From: an uncultured Burkholderiales bacterium
Lineage (GTDB): Bacteria; Pseudomonadota; Gammaproteobacteria; Burkholderiales; Burkholderiaceae_C
Direction: 5' to 3'
DNA: 8,515 bases
Assembly: GCA_903856875.1 (NCBI GenBank)
Contig: CAIODE010000211.1
Location: 1 to 8,515, forward strand
Made by a program: the position numbers and the translations under genes. A model generated the notes under the pieces. It did not search any database. It was not told the DNA's origin and saw only the letters and a list, made by a program, of their open reading frames with translations. This document shows, piece after piece, positions 6,640 to 8,515 of the stretch. Numbering within the stretch: the first letter of the stretch is position 1; the number at the start of each line of letters is the position of its first letter.

Positions 6640-6702
6640 TTGGGTACTATTTGACTTACAGATCCTTTTAGAAGATTGGCCAGAGGTCTTTATAACTTGG
6701 TG

Positions 6703-6732
6703 ATGACAAGTTTGAATGGTTCGAAGCATAAT
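6703..6732 (+). promoter_or_regulatory. Candidate sigma-70 promoter for the cysM cluster
   Basis: ATGACA (6703-6708) and CATAAT (6727-6732) each match five of six consensus positions and are 18 bases apart. They would give a leader of roughly 60 bases before the cysM ATG. It is the best pair I can see in the 216-bp, AT-richer gap upstream of cysM; TATAAC at 6691-6696 is a rival -10 with a poor -35. No CysB-type site was recognised. Confidence 0.35.
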
Positions 6733-6799
6733 CACTATGAGATAAATAAAATGACGTTTTGAATCTGTTCCTCCAGACTTGGTTTTGTAAATCGAACAA

Positions 6800-7702
6800 A
6801 TGAACTATCCGACGCTTGAAGATGCCATTGGCAAAACGCCTTTGGTCAGATTGCAAAGAATTGCAGCCGACTTTACGAAGCCCAAGGGCAATGTCATTTT
6901 GGGCAAACTTGAAGGCAATAACCCCGCTGGTTCTGTCAAAGATCGGCCGGCGCTTTCCATGATTCAGCGTGCAGAAGAGCGTGGCGAAATCAAGCCAGGC
7001 GACACCCTCATTGAAGCCACTTCAGGCAACACGGGCATTGCACTGGCCATGGTTGCTGCCATCAAGGGCTACCGAATGATTTTGATCATGCCGGAAGACT
7101 TGTCCATTGAGCGAGCGCAAACCATGAAGGCTTTCGGCGCAGAACTCATTTTGACGCCCAAAAGTGGCGGTATGGAATACGCTCGCGACCTTTCCGACAA
7201 CATGGCGGCGCAGGGTAAGGGCCGCATCCTGGATCAATTTTCAAATCCTGACAATCCGCGCATTCATTACGAGACCACAGGGCCCGAAATCTGGGCGCAA
7301 ACAGAGGGCCGTGTTACTCATTTTGTCAGTGCCATGGGAACGACGGGCACCATCACCGGGGTGTCGCAATTTTTAAAAGAAAAGAACCCGGCCATTCAAA
7401 TTGTCGGTGCCCAACCTAGCGAAGGTTCTCGCATTCCTGGCATTCGCAAGTGGCCTGAAGAATATTTACCCAAAATCTACAACCCCACCAATGTCGACGA
7501 GCTGATCTATGTCAGTCAAGACGATGCAGAAGACACCTGCCGCCAAATGGCCCGAGAAGAGGGTTTGTTTGCAGGCATTTCAGCGGCTGGCGCTTGCTGG
7601 GTTGCTCAGCAAGTTGCAGCACGCGAGACCAATGCCACCATCGTTTTCATTGTGTGTGACCGCGGCGATCGCTATCTTTCAACAGGAGTATTTCCAGCAT
7701 GA
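6800..7702 (+). CDS. cysM: Cysteine synthase B (O-acetylserine sulfhydrylase B)
   Basis: PLP enzyme of 300 residues (family about 303) that makes cysteine from O-acetylserine and sulfide; the CysM isozyme can also use thiosulfate to form S-sulfocysteine. It is recognised as CysM by close agreement along its length with the E. coli type: KLEGNNPAGSVKDR, with the PLP-forming Lys47; EATSGNTGIALAM, with the SGNTG loop at 75-79; LDQFSNPDNP (144-153); HFVSAMGTTGTITG, with the phosphate-binding GTTGT at 180-184; SRIPGIRKWP (210-219); and the closing CDRGDRYLSTGVF (286-298). The ATG at 6800 gives the expected N-terminus, but no clear SD precedes it. The downstream Nudix gene overlaps its stop by 4 bp and a TusA-like gene follows, so it heads a sulfur-related cluster. 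Confidence 0.96.
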   Translation: MNYPTLEDAIGKTPLVRLQRIAADFTKPKGNVILGKLEGNNPAGSVKDRPALSMIQRAEERGEIKPGDTLIEATSGNTGIALAMVAAIKGYRMILIMPEDLSIERAQTMKAFGAELILTPKSGGMEYARDLSDNMAAQGKGRILDQFSNPDNPRIHYETTGPEIWAQTEGRVTHFVSAMGTTGTITGVSQFLKEKNPAIQIVGAQPSEGSRIPGIRKWPEEYLPKIYNPTNVDELIYVSQDDAEDTCRQMAREEGLFAGISAAGACWVAQQVAARETNATIVFIVCDRGDRYLSTGVFPA

Positions 7703-8247
7703 CCGAATACCGTTTTTGCCCATGCTGCGGATCGCCGCTGTCTTGGATGCCGCAGATGGAAGATGGTGGAGAAAAGCTGCGCTTGCGGTGCACACAATGT
7801 GACTTCACACATTGGAACAATCCAACTCCAGTCTTGGCCGGCATTGTGCAAGTTGGCAATCAAATATTGTTGGCTCGCAATGCAGCATGGACTGGGCGAA
7901 AGTTTGCCTTGATCACGGGTTTCATGGAAGCGGGTGAATCGCCAGAAGAGGGCATTGCCCGAGAAATTGCTGAGGAAACCAACCTGCAGGCGAGCGCCTT
8001 GAAACTGATCGGTGCCTATGATTTCCAGCGCATGAACCAAGTGATCATTGCATACCATGCTGTGGCTTCAGGTACCGTCAAGTTATCGCCTGAATTGGCA
8101 GAATATAAGATGTTCAATTTTGATGAGTTGGTATGCTGGCCCGCAGGCACAGGTTATGCACTCGGTGATTGGTTGCGTACGATTGGCATCGAGCCCAAAT
8201 TCATGACATGGGAAGAACGCGACGCACAAGGTCGCGCCGCAGAATAA
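7699..8247 (+). CDS. Zinc-ribbon Nudix hydrolase, short NudC-like
   Basis: A 182-residue Nudix hydrolase, which would cleave a nucleoside diphosphate linked to another moiety. An N-terminal zinc ribbon is formed by Cys7/Cys10 (CPCCG) and Cys31/Cys34 (CTQC), followed by a Nudix fold. The Nudix box runs from Gly74 to Leu96 (G-x5-E-x7-RE-I-A-EE-T-N-L): the metal-binding REIAEE core is intact, but the usual Gly near its end is Asn95. It resembles the C-terminal half of NudC (NADH pyrophosphatase/deNADding enzyme) but lacks NudC's N-terminal domain and the SQPWPFPxS substrate motif, having AYDFQRMNQV instead. The substrate is therefore unknown. ATGA overlaps the cysM stop, with AGGAG (7684-7688) as SD, so it should be translated together with cysM. 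Confidence 0.9.
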   Translation: MTEYRFCPCCGSPLSWMPQMEDGGEKLRLRCTQCDFTHWNNPTPVLAGIVQVGNQILLARNAAWTGRKFALITGFMEAGESPEEGIAREIAEETNLQASALKLIGAYDFQRMNQVIIAYHAVASGTVKLSPELAEYKMFNFDELVCWPAGTGYALGDWLRTIGIEPKFMTWEERDAQGRAAE

Positions 8248-8280
8248 GCGGGTAGAGATTAAAGAAAATTTGGAGACGCC

Positions 8281-8514
8281 ATGAGCCTCGCATTTGACAT
8301 TGAGCTTGACACTTGTGGTCTCAATTGCCCTTTGCCTATTTTGAAAGCCAAGAAATCACTGACAGCCATGCAATCGGGGCAGGTGCTTAAAGTCATGTCC
8401 ACAGACCCTGGTGCGCAACGCGATTTTGTAGCCTTTGCCAAACAAACGGGCAATGAGTTGCTGTTGCAAGAAACCGATGGCGATCGCTTCCTCATTTGGA
8501 TGAAGCGGCGCTGA
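8281..8514 (+). CDS. TusA/SirA-family sulfur carrier (sulfurtransferase) protein
   Basis: A 77-residue protein of the TusA family, small cytoplasmic persulfide carriers that pass sulfur from cysteine desulfurases to tRNA thiolation, molybdenum cofactor synthesis or sulfur oxidation. The family signature is clear: LDTCGLNCPLPILKAKKSL with the conserved Cys16 in the C-P-x-P motif (16-19), then GQVLKVMSTDPGAQRDF (33-49) and a C-terminal FLIWMKRR. An additional Cys12 lies four residues before the active Cys, as in many family members. GGAG (8272-8275) is five bases from the ATG. It follows the Nudix gene by 33 bp on the same strand, and with cysM forms a sulfur-themed group. True TusA and TusA-like paralogues (YedF and others) cannot be separated by eye, so no symbol is given. 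Confidence 0.93.
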   Translation: MSLAFDIELDTCGLNCPLPILKAKKSLTAMQSGQVLKVMSTDPGAQRDFVAFAKQTGNELLLQETDGDRFLIWMKRR

Positions 8515-8515
8515 A

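Noticed and set aside
7672..8058. 128-codon minus-strand open frame opposite cysM end and the Nudix gene
   Set aside because: It is a shadow of well-supported genes; its translation has no recognisable features.
1..8515. Mobile element, prophage, CRISPR or defence island
   Set aside because: No transposase, integrase, direct-repeat array or nuclease-type protein is present, and the tRNA-Leu gene shows no visible duplicated 3' end that would mark an integration site within the window.

Overview
This window looks like ordinary chromosome of a betaproteobacterium, most likely order Burkholderiales and family Comamonadaceae (a Limnohabitans/Rhodoferax-like genome). That placement is inferred from three things: two separate Bug-family (TctC-like) periplasmic binding proteins without transporter membrane subunits, the style of the LivM-LivG-LivF proteins, and the moderate GC content. 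All named functions come from motifs read by eye; no database search was run.

Left part (1-1762, + strand): the end of a branched-chain amino acid (or related amide/carboxylate) ABC importer operon. It holds the C-terminus of the permease LivM, then the ATPases LivG and LivF, with 1-bp gaps between genes. It runs head-on into a minus-strand pair (1769-3810): a [2Fe-2S]/FAD/NAD(P)H reductase followed, with a 4-bp start/stop overlap, by a Bug-family solute-binding protein.

Middle part (3811-5620): only 46 bp separate the reductase from a divergent atypical SDR/epimerase-like protein, which has no usable ATG and probably starts at TTG. This gene converges on a minus-strand unit made of a complete tRNA-Leu(CAA) gene followed 36 bp later by a small uncharacterised polytopic membrane protein.

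Right part (5621-8514, + strand): a second orphan Bug-family binding protein, a 216-bp intergenic region, and then a compact cluster of cysteine synthase B (cysM), a short zinc-ribbon Nudix hydrolase (4-bp overlap with cysM), and a TusA/SirA-like sulfur carrier protein. The last cluster links cysteine synthesis with sulfur relay.

I see no phage, transposon, CRISPR array, toxin-antitoxin pair or defence system. The points most worth a second look are the translational coupling of a redox enzyme to an orphan solute receptor, the membrane protein downstream of the tRNA, the non-ATG start of the SDR gene, and the diverged Nudix protein between cysM and a tusA-like gene.
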